A stretch of 64,000 bases of DNA from CAYSFW01 sp050329935 (lineage in GTDB: Bacteria > Pseudomonadota > Gammaproteobacteria > UWMA-0217). Shown here one piece after another: positions 44,088 through 53,090 of this stretch. The translations under genes and the position numbers were made by a program. Under the pieces are notes generated by a model. It had not been told where the DNA came from, did no database searches, and saw only the letters and a program-made list of their open reading frames with translations. The stretch's first letter is position 1; each line of letters starts with the position of its first letter. The DNA lies in assembly GCA_050329935.1 (NCBI GenBank), contig JBHJOI010000015.1:1-64000 (forward strand). The letters run 5' to 3'.

Positions 44088-44845
44088 TAGCGCCACCGCG
44101 ATAGTCTACGTTCCAGCGGGCGCACCAGCGCCGCCTCGACGACCAGGATCACGGCTGCAAATGCCAGCGTATAGGCCAAAATGCCGCGTATATCGAAAAA
44201 CTGAAAAAACGTATTGAGCTGAAACCCAACCCCGTCGGAGCGTCCGAGAAGTTCCACCACCAGCACGATTTTCCAGATAAGCGCCAGTCCGTTACGACCC
44301 GCGGCGACCAGGTAGGGATAAAGCTGCGGCAGGTATACCTTCGTCAAGGTATCGCGACGTGAAAGGCGATAGACACTGGCGACTTCCATCAAGCGTCGAT
44401 CGATCGCGCGAGCGCCTTCCCGCACCGTCACTATCACGGTCGGAATCTTGTTCACGGCCACGGCGACAATTGCCGCGACCTCGGTGAGGCCGAACCAGAT
44501 GTAACACAAAATAATCGTGACCAGCGCCGGAATGTTTAAACCAAGCACCAAAATGCCGTCGAGCGCGGCGTCCCATTTTCGATTGGAACCCATCAACATC
44601 CCAACCGCGGTGCCGATGGCCATCGCCAGCGCGAACGCCACCGCAACGCGCATCAGGGTCAGGCCCAGGTGATAAAGCAAGCCCCCGTCGGTGAGGTGTT
44701 CCCATCCGCTCGCCACGACTTCGAGCGGTGTCGGCAACACGGGGCTCGCCAGCACCATCGCCAAAATTTGCCATACGACAATCAGCCCCAGGAGCGAAAG
44801 CCCACGTAGCGCATCGTGCGGACGTTCGTTGAGCGCGACCGTCAT
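44087..44845 (-). CDS. NitT/TauT/SsuC-type ABC permease
   Basis: 252 aa from ATG 44845 (MTVALNERPHD), whose ATGA overlaps the stop of the binding-protein gene. Six TM helices with the binding-protein-dependent permease loop (EVASVYRLSRRDTLTKVYLP, then QLYPYLVAAGRNGLALIWKI). The last helices include VGFQLNTFFQFFDIRGILAY. Partner of the adjacent ATPase and binding protein. Confidence 0.88.
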   Translation of the reverse strand: MTVALNERPHDALRGLSLLGLIVVWQILAMVLASPVLPTPLEVVASGWEHLTDGGLLYHLGLTLMRVAVAFALAMAIGTAVGMLMGSNRKWDAALDGILVLGLNIPALVTIILCYIWFGLTEVAAIVAVAVNKIPTVIVTVREGARAIDRRLMEVASVYRLSRRDTLTKVYLPQLYPYLVAAGRNGLALIWKIVLVVELLGRSDGVGFQLNTFFQFFDIRGILAYTLAFAAVILVVEAALVRPLERRLSRWR

Positions 44846-45861
44846 CCCTCGCACGGCGGGTAACCACTATCCTTCCAGAACGTGCCGGGCGCGATCTGCG
44901 TTTGTTTGCCGACGAGTTCCGCACCACCCTCCTCAGCCAGGATTCCGAATATCACCGCCGATGCGTCGACTTCAGCGGCACCAAAACAATCGATGACGCT
45001 AGCGCGATAAGCCTCCCGCAGCGCGTGCGCGGTCGCATCGTTTTCGGCCTTCAATAGCGGCTTTATCCGTAGCCACTCCGCGTCGGATTCCGCCAGCAGG
45101 CGCTTGGCGGCATTCGCGGCACGCAGAAATCGAGCCAGTGTGTCGCCATTTTCACGCGCCCAGCGCTCGCGAAAAACCCAACCGACCAACGGTAATTTTC
45201 GCTCGACACCGAGTGCGCGTACCACGTCGTCGACCGCCAGCAACGGCCTGAAGCCAGCCGCCTCCAGACGCGCGTTGTAGTGCCAATAATTCAGCACAGC
45301 GGGAATTTCGCCACGTAACGCAAGTTCGTTCAGCAATGGCGGCGCGCCAAAGCTCGGCGCGGCGAACTTCGCGACATCCTCACCCAAGGCCTTGCGACTG
45401 TAGGCCCGCACCAACAACCAGCTCTTGTCGACCGGGCCGCCGGCCACGCCGACGCGCTTGCCGCGCAAATCAGCGAGTGTGTCGATCCCGGCATCGCCAC
45501 GCACGACGATCGCGCCGGTTAGCCCAGAGGCCGGTACGAAAGTGTAATCCAGCCCCTCGCCGCGCTGCCGGGTGACCCACAGCCAATCGGTCACGATCAG
45601 GTCGACCGCGCCACCCTGAATCGCCACATGCGTCGCGCTTTTGGAAGCCAAGGGCACAACCTCCAGCCGCACGCCCTCTCGCTCGTCGAGCTTATGGTGC
45701 TGAAGAACGTCCAACTCCCAGTTGACCGTGCCGAAATTCAACACACCCACACGCAGCGCCGATTGCGCCGCCTGAGCCATCCCTACCGATAGCAACAGGC
45801 AGAGGAATACCAGCCTTCGGCATTGTATCAAGGTCGTCCGTCGCGGAGACTTGGCCATCAT
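44842..45861 (-). CDS. NitT/TauT-type ABC substrate-binding protein
   Basis: About 339 aa from the ATG pair at 45861/45858, with a signal peptide ending AQAAQS. Type II binding-protein fold: LRVGVLNFGTVNWELDVLQHH, AIQGGAVDLIVTDWLWVTRQR, LRGKRVGVAGGPVDKSWLL. It is the first gene of the seven-gene operon, facing the pterin-related genes across a 188-bp divergent gap. The ligand is unknown; homologues occur in methylotroph and PQQ loci. The ORF could extend to 45936 but would precede the signal peptide. Confidence 0.85.
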   Translation of the reverse strand: MMAKSPRRTTLIQCRRLVFLCLLLSVGMAQAAQSALRVGVLNFGTVNWELDVLQHHKLDEREGVRLEVVPLASKSATHVAIQGGAVDLIVTDWLWVTRQRGEGLDYTFVPASGLTGAIVVRGDAGIDTLADLRGKRVGVAGGPVDKSWLLVRAYSRKALGEDVAKFAAPSFGAPPLLNELALRGEIPAVLNYWHYNARLEAAGFRPLLAVDDVVRALGVERKLPLVGWVFRERWARENGDTLARFLRAANAAKRLLAESDAEWLRIKPLLKAENDATAHALREAYRASVIDCFGAAEVDASAVIFGILAEEGGAELVGKQTQIAPGTFWKDSGYPPCEG

Positions 45862-46049
45862 AAACACTCGCAGGTACGCTTGGCGTAGGTATTGATCCAC
45901 ACTTCGAAAGTATAGGAATACGCGTCGCGCGGACACGCCAACACGGCTGGCGCGGGAAAAAATCCCAGCATGAGCGCGTCCTTCAGTGTTACCTTCCTAC
46001 GAATACGCTCGCACAATCTGGCACTTACTCAAACGCTCAACGCTCACGC

Positions 46050-47456
46050 ATGCAGGAACATGTCCTGTTCGTCACCGGAAAACTCGCCGAAAAAAGCCTG
46101 CGACGAGTGCTGGAATCCATACGCCCCACGCCATTCACCTGGGAGGTCCGGCAGCTCGGCGTCAGCGTTGCCGCGCTCATGACCACTGAAATGATCGGAC
46201 GTCGCCTTGATGCACTCGCGGGCGTCGATCGCTTGATCATTCCGGGGCGTTGCCGCGGTGACATTGCCGCCCTGAGCATGCAAATCGGCATTCCGACCGA
46301 ACGCGGCCCCGAGGAACTCAAGGACTTGCCCGCCTACTTCGGCAAAGCGGGAAGACCGATCGACCTGTCACGTTTCGACATCCGAATTTTCGCCGAGATC
46401 GTTGACGCACCGGAGCGCGAGGTCGATGCCATCGTGTCGCGCGCCGAATACTACCGGCGCAACGGCGCCGACGTGATCGACCTTGGATGTCTACCGAGTA
46501 CCCCGTTTCCACACCTGGAACTCGCGGTGCACGCACTGAAGGAGCGCGGATTTCAGGTCAGTGTGGACTCTCTACGCACGGACGACCTGTTGCGCGGCGC
46601 GCGCGCCGGCGCCGATTATTTGCTGAGCTTGAATGAAGACACGCTCTGGGTCGCCGCCGAGGTCGATGCGACACCGATTCTGATTCCGCGTGCACCCGGA
46701 GATTTGAACTCGTTGTTTCGCGCAATCGAGGCCTGCGTTTCTAACAATCGTGCATGCCTTGCCGACCCCGTGCTCGACCCGATTCACGCTGGATTCACCG
46801 CGTCACTATTGCGCTATCACGCGGTGCGCGAACGCTATCCTGAAGTCGAAATATTGATGGGCATTGGCAACCTGACCGAACTCACACATGCCGATAGCGC
46901 CGGCGTCAATACCGTAATGCTCGGAATCATGTCCGAACTCGGGATTCGAAATCTGCTGACAACCGAGGTCAGCCCGCACTGCCGATGCGCGATACGCGAG
47001 GCCGATCTCGCCCGGCGCATCGTTTACGCCGCGCGCGCCGAGGAGTCGCCACCGCGGCATATCGACGACGGATTGATGGCTTTGCACGAGCGCAAGCCAT
47101 TTCCGTTTTCGCCTCAGGAGATTGATGAACTCGCCGCCGCGGTCAAAGATCGAAACTACCGAATCCACGCAAGTGACCAAGGCATACATTTATTCAATCG
47201 CGACGGCATACATCTCGGCGACGATCCCTATGCGCTCTATCCATCGATCGACGTTGCCGGCGATGTTGGACATGCCTTCTACCTCGGGGTGGAACTGGCA
47301 CGGGCTCAAATCGCCGTCCAACTCGGCAAACGCTACACTCAAGATGAGCCGTTAAGCTGGGGGTGCGCTGTCGAGCGCGCGGCCGAGGACATCACCCAAC
47401 TGAAACCACTGGGCCCGACGCTGCACACCCGAAAACATTCATCCAAACCCGTTTAA
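46050..47456 (+). CDS. DUF6513 / dihydropteroate-synthase-like protein of tetrahydromethanopterin synthesis
   Basis: 468 aa. N-terminal domain HVLFVTGKLAEKSLRRVLES and WEVRQLGVSVAALMTTEMI; then a pterin-binding TIM barrel with YYRRNGADVIDLGCLPSTPF and FQVSVDSLRTDDLLRGA, where DHPS has its pterin-binding Asp; FYLGVELARAQIAVQLGKRY closes the protein. Genes of this kind belong to the archaeal-type H4MPT set that methylotrophs use for formaldehyde oxidation. Six bp before the DUF447 gene, hence one operon. Confidence 0.85.
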   Translation: MQEHVLFVTGKLAEKSLRRVLESIRPTPFTWEVRQLGVSVAALMTTEMIGRRLDALAGVDRLIIPGRCRGDIAALSMQIGIPTERGPEELKDLPAYFGKAGRPIDLSRFDIRIFAEIVDAPEREVDAIVSRAEYYRRNGADVIDLGCLPSTPFPHLELAVHALKERGFQVSVDSLRTDDLLRGARAGADYLLSLNEDTLWVAAEVDATPILIPRAPGDLNSLFRAIEACVSNNRACLADPVLDPIHAGFTASLLRYHAVRERYPEVEILMGIGNLTELTHADSAGVNTVMLGIMSELGIRNLLTTEVSPHCRCAIREADLARRIVYAARAEESPPRHIDDGLMALHERKPFPFSPQEIDELAAAVKDRNYRIHASDQGIHLFNRDGIHLGDDPYALYPSIDVAGDVGHAFYLGVELARAQIAVQLGKRYTQDEPLSWGCAVERAAEDITQLKPLGPTLHTRKHSSKPV

Positions 47457-47462
47457 TCACCC

Positions 47463-48026
47463 ATGCCATTCATACGCGAATGCATTATCACTACCTACCG
47501 ACATGACGGCAGCGCACATGTAGCGCCGATGGGCGTGCATGTGCTCGAAGACTCGCTGATGGTCGCGCCGTTTAAGCCCTCGACAACACTCGATAATCTT
47601 CAGCGCGACGGCGTTGCAGTGATCAACCAGACCGATGATGTGCGCGTTTACGCGGGTTGCGTGACCGGCCGCCGCGACTGGCCGACACATCCCGCGGAGA
47701 TTCTCAACGCACCAAGGCTGGCCGACTGCCTGGCACACACGGAGATTGCGGTCGACCACATCGAGGACGACGTTCTACGTCCGCGCTTTTATTGTCGAAT
47801 CGTCCATCAGGCCAATCACCACCCATTTCAAGGATACAACCGAGCGCAAGCCGCCGTGATCGAGGCCGCGATTCTTGCGACGCGACTCGGCATGCTGGAG
47901 CGCGAAAAAATCGTCCGCGAGATCCAATACCTTAGTATCGCGATTGAAAGAACCGCCGGTCCGTTAGAGCTCGAGGCCTGGGAGTGGCTGATGCAGGTGA
48001 TGACCGCGTATCGAGGCGCGGTATGA
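47463..48026 (+). CDS. DUF447 family protein (H4MPT/C1 cofactor-associated)
   Basis: 187 aa. Starts MPFIRECIITTYRHDGSAHV followed by APMGVHV, a split-barrel flavin-type fold. Other marks are KPSTTLDNLQRDGVAVINQTDD and NRAQAAVIEAAILATRLGML. DUF447 genes are encoded with tetrahydromethanopterin genes in methylotrophs and methanogens; the reaction is not established. Its stop overlaps the mfnB start by ATGA. Confidence 0.85.
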   Translation: MPFIRECIITTYRHDGSAHVAPMGVHVLEDSLMVAPFKPSTTLDNLQRDGVAVINQTDDVRVYAGCVTGRRDWPTHPAEILNAPRLADCLAHTEIAVDHIEDDVLRPRFYCRIVHQANHHPFQGYNRAQAAVIEAAILATRLGMLEREKIVREIQYLSIAIERTAGPLELEAWEWLMQVMTAYRGAV

Positions 48027-48754
48027 CGGGTTTGCTGGCGAGCGTCTCCAGCGCGGACGAAGCCAAGATCGCATTGCGCGGTCGCGCCGATATCATCGAC
48101 TTCAAAGATCCGCTATCGGGAGCGCTCGGCTCACTGCCAACCGCGAATGTGCGCGCCGGTGTCGAATCCGTTGCCGGTGTCGTGCCAACCAGTGCCACGG
48201 TGGGAGATCACTCGATACGCGCTCTCGAGACACTTATCAAATCAATCGAGGTGACCGCGAGTACCGGCGTCGATTATATCAAGTTCGGGCTCCTCGACGC
48301 GGACACAACGAGCCTAACAGCGCTTGCCACGATATTGCCGTCGGTAACCCGGCGCCATCGCCTCGTCGCCGTTCTATTCGCTGACCGACACCATGAAATC
48401 GCGTGGATACCAATACTGGCCGATGCCGGTTGCATCGGCGTCATGCTCGATACGGCGACTAAATCCCGCAGAGACTTGCTGTCCGGCATCGGTCGAAACG
48501 CATTACGCCAATTCGTCGCGGTGGCAAAGCAGCGACAACTCCTGGTCGGACTCGCGGGGGGACTCAAAGCAGTTGATATTTCAGCGCTCGCCGAGTTGCA
48601 ACCGGATTACCTCGGCTTTCGATCCGCGCTTTGCTCGCATGGCGAGCGCACCCAAGCGCTTGAACCCCGGGCGTTGGCGAACATACGCGACATCATCGAC
48701 AAATGTAACGGCGCAAAACTACCAATACGCCCCACCTACCTAAGCGTAACATAA
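48023..48754 (+). CDS. mfnB: (5-formylfuran-3-yl)methyl phosphate synthase MfnB (UPF0264)
   Basis: 243 aa. MTGLLASVSSADEAKIALRG, ADIIDFKDPLSGALGSLP and KFGLLDAD are the family motifs; the Lys of DFKDP is the catalytic Lys of the TIM barrel. MfnB makes the furan precursor of methanofuran from two glyceraldehyde-3-phosphates. Its presence beside DUF6513 and DUF447 genes indicates a methanofuran/H4MPT C1 pathway. ATG 48023 overlaps the DUF447 stop; the longer frame upstream is not real. Confidence 0.9.
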   Translation: MTGLLASVSSADEAKIALRGRADIIDFKDPLSGALGSLPTANVRAGVESVAGVVPTSATVGDHSIRALETLIKSIEVTASTGVDYIKFGLLDADTTSLTALATILPSVTRRHRLVAVLFADRHHEIAWIPILADAGCIGVMLDTATKSRRDLLSGIGRNALRQFVAVAKQRQLLVGLAGGLKAVDISALAELQPDYLGFRSALCSHGERTQALEPRALANIRDIIDKCNGAKLPIRPTYLSVT

Positions 48755-48769
48755 GCGCTTTCAGACAAA

Positions 48770-48788
48770 CCTAGCCCGAAGGGCTAAT
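48770..48788. terminator. Hairpin between convergent mfnB and O-antigen ligase genes
   Basis: TAGCCC-GAA-GGGCTA (48772-48786) in the 106-bp convergent gap. There is no strong T-run on either side, so it is at best a weak bidirectional terminator. Confidence 0.4.
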
Positions 48789-48860
48789 ACTTGGATGCAC
48801 CTTTACCGAGAGCACCTCCCGGCACCTCCGGGAACACCGAATCGCGGACTCGACCCGTCG

Positions 48861-50435
48861 TCAATACCTTGATTCCGTTACCGTCTCTATTTTACTCGAG
48901 AGCCCTTCGTCGTCCGCTTCGAGTTGACTGAGCACTACTCGACTTGCGAACACCACCGCGAATCCCAAGAATAGATAGCTCACGATGGATCCATCAAAGC
49001 TCGTGAATGCAAACTGGACGGAAAGCGAAAGTATCATCGCAATGAATGTCGCCCCCAAGTAGGTATATCGCGAATCACCGCGAAATTCTCCCTGCGCAAT
49101 CCACCGGAACCCCGTTCGTATCGCCCCAAGAATAAGCCCAAGGAACACCAGCAAACCCACCAAACCATACTCCATGGCTATGTGAATATAGCCATTAACC
49201 ATGTCGACGATACCTTGCCCTTGAACAAGCTTCTGCATCTCAGGCTCGCCCTTGTAATTTCTGGATCCGAACAATAGATGACGCTGCATTACGACGACCG
49301 AAGTTTTAGCCAGTTCCAGCCGATAATTAAACGTACCTTCCTTATCCAGTTGCGTGACGGATTCCACCGACCGCGTGCTAAGTAAATTATCTCCCACCGC
49401 CACGAATAGCACCCCAATAACCAATGACATCACAAACATTAGGCGGCGTGCGATGGGGTGAAATTTATAGACGAATAAAACCATCCAAAATAACGCGAGC
49501 CCGACCATCGCACCACGCGAAACCGTGAACAGGATTGCGATAGTGAACATCCCGACAAACATTAAAGTGATGACAATCGATAGCGAGTTTCGCCGCAATA
49601 GATACATTACGGATGCCAGCACTATCGTCAGGTAAAAACCGAACGTGATTGGATGTCCAAGGCTCCCTGATACACGCAGTAGGCTTCCACGGAAGTCGTA
49701 GAACGTTGCAATACTACCCGGAGTGAACGCATTGAGGTAAAACCCCAACTCATTATATACCTTCCACCGCAACGCCTCCTCGATAAATGCAAAAACACCA
49801 AGAAATATCCCGCTCAGCGCGATCGCCCCCAGATAATTCTCAATGTCCCGGAAGTTCCTGACCGACTTTAGCAGCACGTAAAACGGCAGCGCAAAAACCA
49901 AGAGTATTACGAATGATTCGCGAATTGAGGAGAACAACGTGACGCGGAACTCATATCGCTCTCGAAATGCGCCCACGATAAGCAGCAACGCAAAAACCAG
50001 AACAAGCCACGGCAATTTTCTCTTGATCTCGGACTGGCCATCCTCGGTCGCTTCTCGATTCATAGCCCAAATCCCAGGCAATAGCGGCAAAAGAACAAAT
50101 AATCCCATTATAAATTGTAGATTCAAATCGGCGATGTAAAAATTGCCCGCCTCCCAAAATGGAAAGGAATATGCCTCCGGCAGCGCCGGAAACATGAACA
50201 GATAGAACATTAAGTTCTTATGTACGTCATTCCTGAGAAAGTAGATCTTGAAAAGAACAATTAACGCGAACGTAATCCATATATTTTTGGTAACTAGTAT
50301 CGCGACCGGCACGATTAACCAAGCCACCAATAGCTGAATAGGCTCAATATCAAGTTCTTTTCCAATAAGCTTATAAAGAAGGGCAGTGATCGCCGCTGCC
50401 CCGAAATACAATATCAGAATCTTGAGTTCTACCAC
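48861..50435 (-). CDS. O-antigen ligase / polysaccharide polymerase-like membrane protein
   Basis: 524 aa with about twelve TM helices. The large periplasmic loop and the conserved end of the Wzy_C domain are visible: FNYRLELAKTSVVVMQRHLLFG and NGYIHIAMEYGLVGLLVFLGL with the catalytic His. It would ligate or polymerise the exopolysaccharide exported by the Wza/Wzz-like proteins upstream. Last gene of the EPS operon and clearly AT-richer than the genome average here. A polymerase (Wzy) role is equally possible. Confidence 0.83.
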   Translation of the reverse strand: MVELKILILYFGAAAITALLYKLIGKELDIEPIQLLVAWLIVPVAILVTKNIWITFALIVLFKIYFLRNDVHKNLMFYLFMFPALPEAYSFPFWEAGNFYIADLNLQFIMGLFVLLPLLPGIWAMNREATEDGQSEIKRKLPWLVLVFALLLIVGAFRERYEFRVTLFSSIRESFVILLVFALPFYVLLKSVRNFRDIENYLGAIALSGIFLGVFAFIEEALRWKVYNELGFYLNAFTPGSIATFYDFRGSLLRVSGSLGHPITFGFYLTIVLASVMYLLRRNSLSIVITLMFVGMFTIAILFTVSRGAMVGLALFWMVLFVYKFHPIARRLMFVMSLVIGVLFVAVGDNLLSTRSVESVTQLDKEGTFNYRLELAKTSVVVMQRHLLFGSRNYKGEPEMQKLVQGQGIVDMVNGYIHIAMEYGLVGLLVFLGLILGAIRTGFRWIAQGEFRGDSRYTYLGATFIAMILSLSVQFAFTSFDGSIVSYLFLGFAVVFASRVVLSQLEADDEGLSSKIETVTESRY

Positions 50436-50446
50436 GTGCGCAGCAC

Positions 50447-51733
50447 CTACGAAACGCGGGATTGCGCCTTTTGCAGCATCCTCAGCGAGTTTGCGGAGAC
50501 ATCTTCCGAACTACTATACTCATTCACCTTATAGGCCAGTTGATATTTTCCAACCTCAATCACGTCGCCGTCCGCCAAAACCTTCTTACCCACGTTGACA
50601 CCGTTGACAAGAGTACCGTTCAAACTGTTCAAATCCTCAAGGATATACCCACTACCCGAGCGCGTGAGTTGGAAATGCTTGCCGCTGACTGATTTTTGGT
50701 CGATTTTAATGTCGCACGCGTGACTACGTCCGATCATTACACGGTCCTTGGCCAGGTTCTCCACCGATAACAACGTACCCTCCTTGGTCACATAGAGGCG
50801 GTACTTACCGAGCTTGAGATTGTGATACTTCCGATTCGTTCCGCGTTCCGCATAGGGCGCCCAATCGAGCTCTTCAATAGCGGCATCGAGGTCCTGAACA
50901 CTCACGTGCGCGCTGTCCCTCGCGTACGCGGTCAGTAGCGCGGTATCGCATAACGTGTTGATCAATCGCGGGATGCCACCCGTGTACTTAATGATCTGGT
51001 GGAGCAACTCGTCAGGAAACAGATCAACTGGCGACTTGAGGGGCGTGCGTGTTTGGGCATACTCCAGCCGTTTGCGCGTGTCGTCGAGTGGTTCCAGCTT
51101 GTCGCGTGCCGCGATCGCCAGCCTGAATCGGATATAGGATCGGATTTCGTCGAAGCCCAATCCATCCAAATGGAAACGCAGGCGGATACGTTGCAGCAGC
51201 TGCTCCATTTCCGGCGCGGACAACAGCTCCTTAAGCTCTGGCTGGCCGACGAGAAAGATGTTCAGCAGCTTCTCGCGATCGGAATCGAATCCCGACAGTA
51301 ACCGGATCTCTTCCAAGACCCGAGTAGACAGGTTCTGGGCTTCGTCAATTATGACAACTACCGTTTCGCCCTCTTCATATTTTCGCTTGAGATAGCTGTT
51401 CAGCATGCTCAAGAGCTCTACCTTGGACTGGGTGGAGAACGGATTGACGCCGAACTGGTCGAGCAATGCCTGCAGAAACTCGATCTCGTTCAGCTGGGTC
51501 TGGTGTATCTTGGCGACTGTCAGCTTAGGGCCGGCATCGCGCAGCATCTTTTGAATAAGCGTTGTTTTTCCAGTACCAATCTCGCCCGTAATCAGGATAA
51601 AGCTGTCCCGACTCCACAACACGTAATCCATGTAGTTCTTTGCTGTTACATGCGAAAGCGAAGGATAGAAGAACTTCGCGTCCGGCGACAGTCTAAATGG
51701 ATCTGAATCCAGCTTGTAATGCTCAAGGTACAT
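50447..51733 (-). CDS. ExeA-like ATPase fused to an FHA domain (EPS locus)
   Basis: 428 aa. The N-terminal AAA ATPase of the ExeA/PEP-CTERM-locus type starts MYLEHYKLDSDPFRLSPD; Walker A GEIGTGKTT (50-58), Walker B VVVIIDEAQNLS, and sensor LLNIFLVGQPEL. From about residue 325 there is an FHA domain (VMIGRSHACDIKIDQ, SVSGKHFQL, DLNSLNGTLVNG), which binds phosphothreonine. This pairs a secretion-type ATPase with phospho-recognition next to a BY-kinase-like gene. Start ATG shares a base with the barrel gene's stop (TGATG). Confidence 0.88.
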   Translation of the reverse strand: MYLEHYKLDSDPFRLSPDAKFFYPSLSHVTAKNYMDYVLWSRDSFILITGEIGTGKTTLIQKMLRDAGPKLTVAKIHQTQLNEIEFLQALLDQFGVNPFSTQSKVELLSMLNSYLKRKYEEGETVVVIIDEAQNLSTRVLEEIRLLSGFDSDREKLLNIFLVGQPELKELLSAPEMEQLLQRIRLRFHLDGLGFDEIRSYIRFRLAIAARDKLEPLDDTRKRLEYAQTRTPLKSPVDLFPDELLHQIIKYTGGIPRLINTLCDTALLTAYARDSAHVSVQDLDAAIEELDWAPYAERGTNRKYHNLKLGKYRLYVTKEGTLLSVENLAKDRVMIGRSHACDIKIDQKSVSGKHFQLTRSGSGYILEDLNSLNGTLVNGVNVGKKVLADGDVIEVGKYQLAYKVNEYSSSEDVSANSLRMLQKAQSRVS

Positions 51734-53076
51734 CAGTTGCGACCTTCCTGAACAAGTTGATCGGTTTCCTTTTTCAAACCGCGGTAGTCCACTCGGAAGA
51801 AGACCACGTCATCATCGTAATCCAATCTCAGTTCATTACTATCATTCTTGATCCGAGATGTTCCCACGGATAAAGTAAGCCGATCGTTAAACAGATAGGT
51901 GATACCGCCCTGTGGGGAGGTTGAATTGACAAAGATTCCGGCATTGGTTCCATTAAGATAATCGGTCGATGACTTACCGAAAGACGCCCAAATGCCCAGC
52001 CGCTCGCCGAGGCTGTAACCCACGGAAACCGAACCACCCTTTTCATCAGTATTGATATCAGGAACGTCGGGGTATTCCTTTCGGTTGACGTACCCGGAAA
52101 TGCTAGAATTGAACCGCGTTCCCGCAAACGTATAAACAAGCTCCCCTTTGGTCAACTCATACGCGCCGACCCCCGTCACTTCTGAAGGGTTGATCAAGCG
52201 CTCCCCCTCGAATAAGTAAAGACGCGAAAAAAGGGGATCATTTGCATCGAGCGCAGGGTCTGAGATATTTTGCGACAGAGCCAAGCGCAACTGATTCGGA
52301 TCTTCTTTATTACCAAGCGCGATGCTCGCAAGCGCGATCGGGCTATCCTCGGATCCCCCATTCTCATAGCTAATCTGACCCAGGCCGGCGCCAAGCAACA
52401 GCCGACCGTAGGGTAAATCACGACGGTATTTTCCGACGACGGATGACACATCGTAGTCATTCAGGAAATTCTCGCGATACATGATCTTCGACAGCGCCGC
52501 TTCCAGTGACAAGTCGCTATAGTCGTTCAAAAATCGGCGGAGACTACCCGATACGTTGACTCGATTATTATCAGTGTCGGTTTCAGAGTAGAAAACATTC
52601 CCGAGCCGTATCTTCGCAACCCCCTCGAGTGGACCCCGAGTGAACATGAAATCGGGTCCGGTCTGAAATACGTTGAAGTTCTGCAGGTTATTCGACGTTG
52701 GGAGTTCGAGCGGATCAATCCGTTGTGAATAGGCATAATCCTCGACTGCCCAGACAAACCGCCCCGGAGAAATGATCCAATCCACGAAACCGTCTATCGT
52801 GTAAAACGTCTGTCCGTCGTAGGTTTCATCGGTCCATCGCTCATGGGCTGCCCGCGCCTTGATCGATGCGTTGGTCGTAGCGGTATTATCCGTGAACTCG
52901 AGACCGACATACGGCTTGATCGCCGTATCCTCGATTTCGTTGGTGCTCGTTCTCCGCGCGTTACTATGCTGTTCAACCTCAAGGCCAAACAATGGGATAA
53001 ACTCACGCGCCGATGAGGTCTCGACCCATAGACCCGTAGCCAAAAATGCCGCTGTAAGATAATTTAGTTTCTTCAC
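51733..53076 (-). CDS. Outer-membrane beta-barrel protein of the EPS locus
   Basis: 447 aa with a signal peptide (KLNYLTAAFLATGLWVETSSA). The rest is a series of amphipathic strands with aromatic ends (EFTDNTATTNASIKARAAHER; FVWAVEDYAYSQ; YSLGERLGIWASFG; VVFFRVDYRGL). It resembles the TIGR03016-type barrel found in exosortase-associated EPS loci. Likely an outer-membrane component of polymer export or secretion. Confidence 0.78.
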   Translation of the reverse strand: MKKLNYLTAAFLATGLWVETSSAREFIPLFGLEVEQHSNARRTSTNEIEDTAIKPYVGLEFTDNTATTNASIKARAAHERWTDETYDGQTFYTIDGFVDWIISPGRFVWAVEDYAYSQRIDPLELPTSNNLQNFNVFQTGPDFMFTRGPLEGVAKIRLGNVFYSETDTDNNRVNVSGSLRRFLNDYSDLSLEAALSKIMYRENFLNDYDVSSVVGKYRRDLPYGRLLLGAGLGQISYENGGSEDSPIALASIALGNKEDPNQLRLALSQNISDPALDANDPLFSRLYLFEGERLINPSEVTGVGAYELTKGELVYTFAGTRFNSSISGYVNRKEYPDVPDINTDEKGGSVSVGYSLGERLGIWASFGKSSTDYLNGTNAGIFVNSTSPQGGITYLFNDRLTLSVGTSRIKNDSNELRLDYDDDVVFFRVDYRGLKKETDQLVQEGRN

Positions 53077-53090
53077 AATAAATGCCTTTG

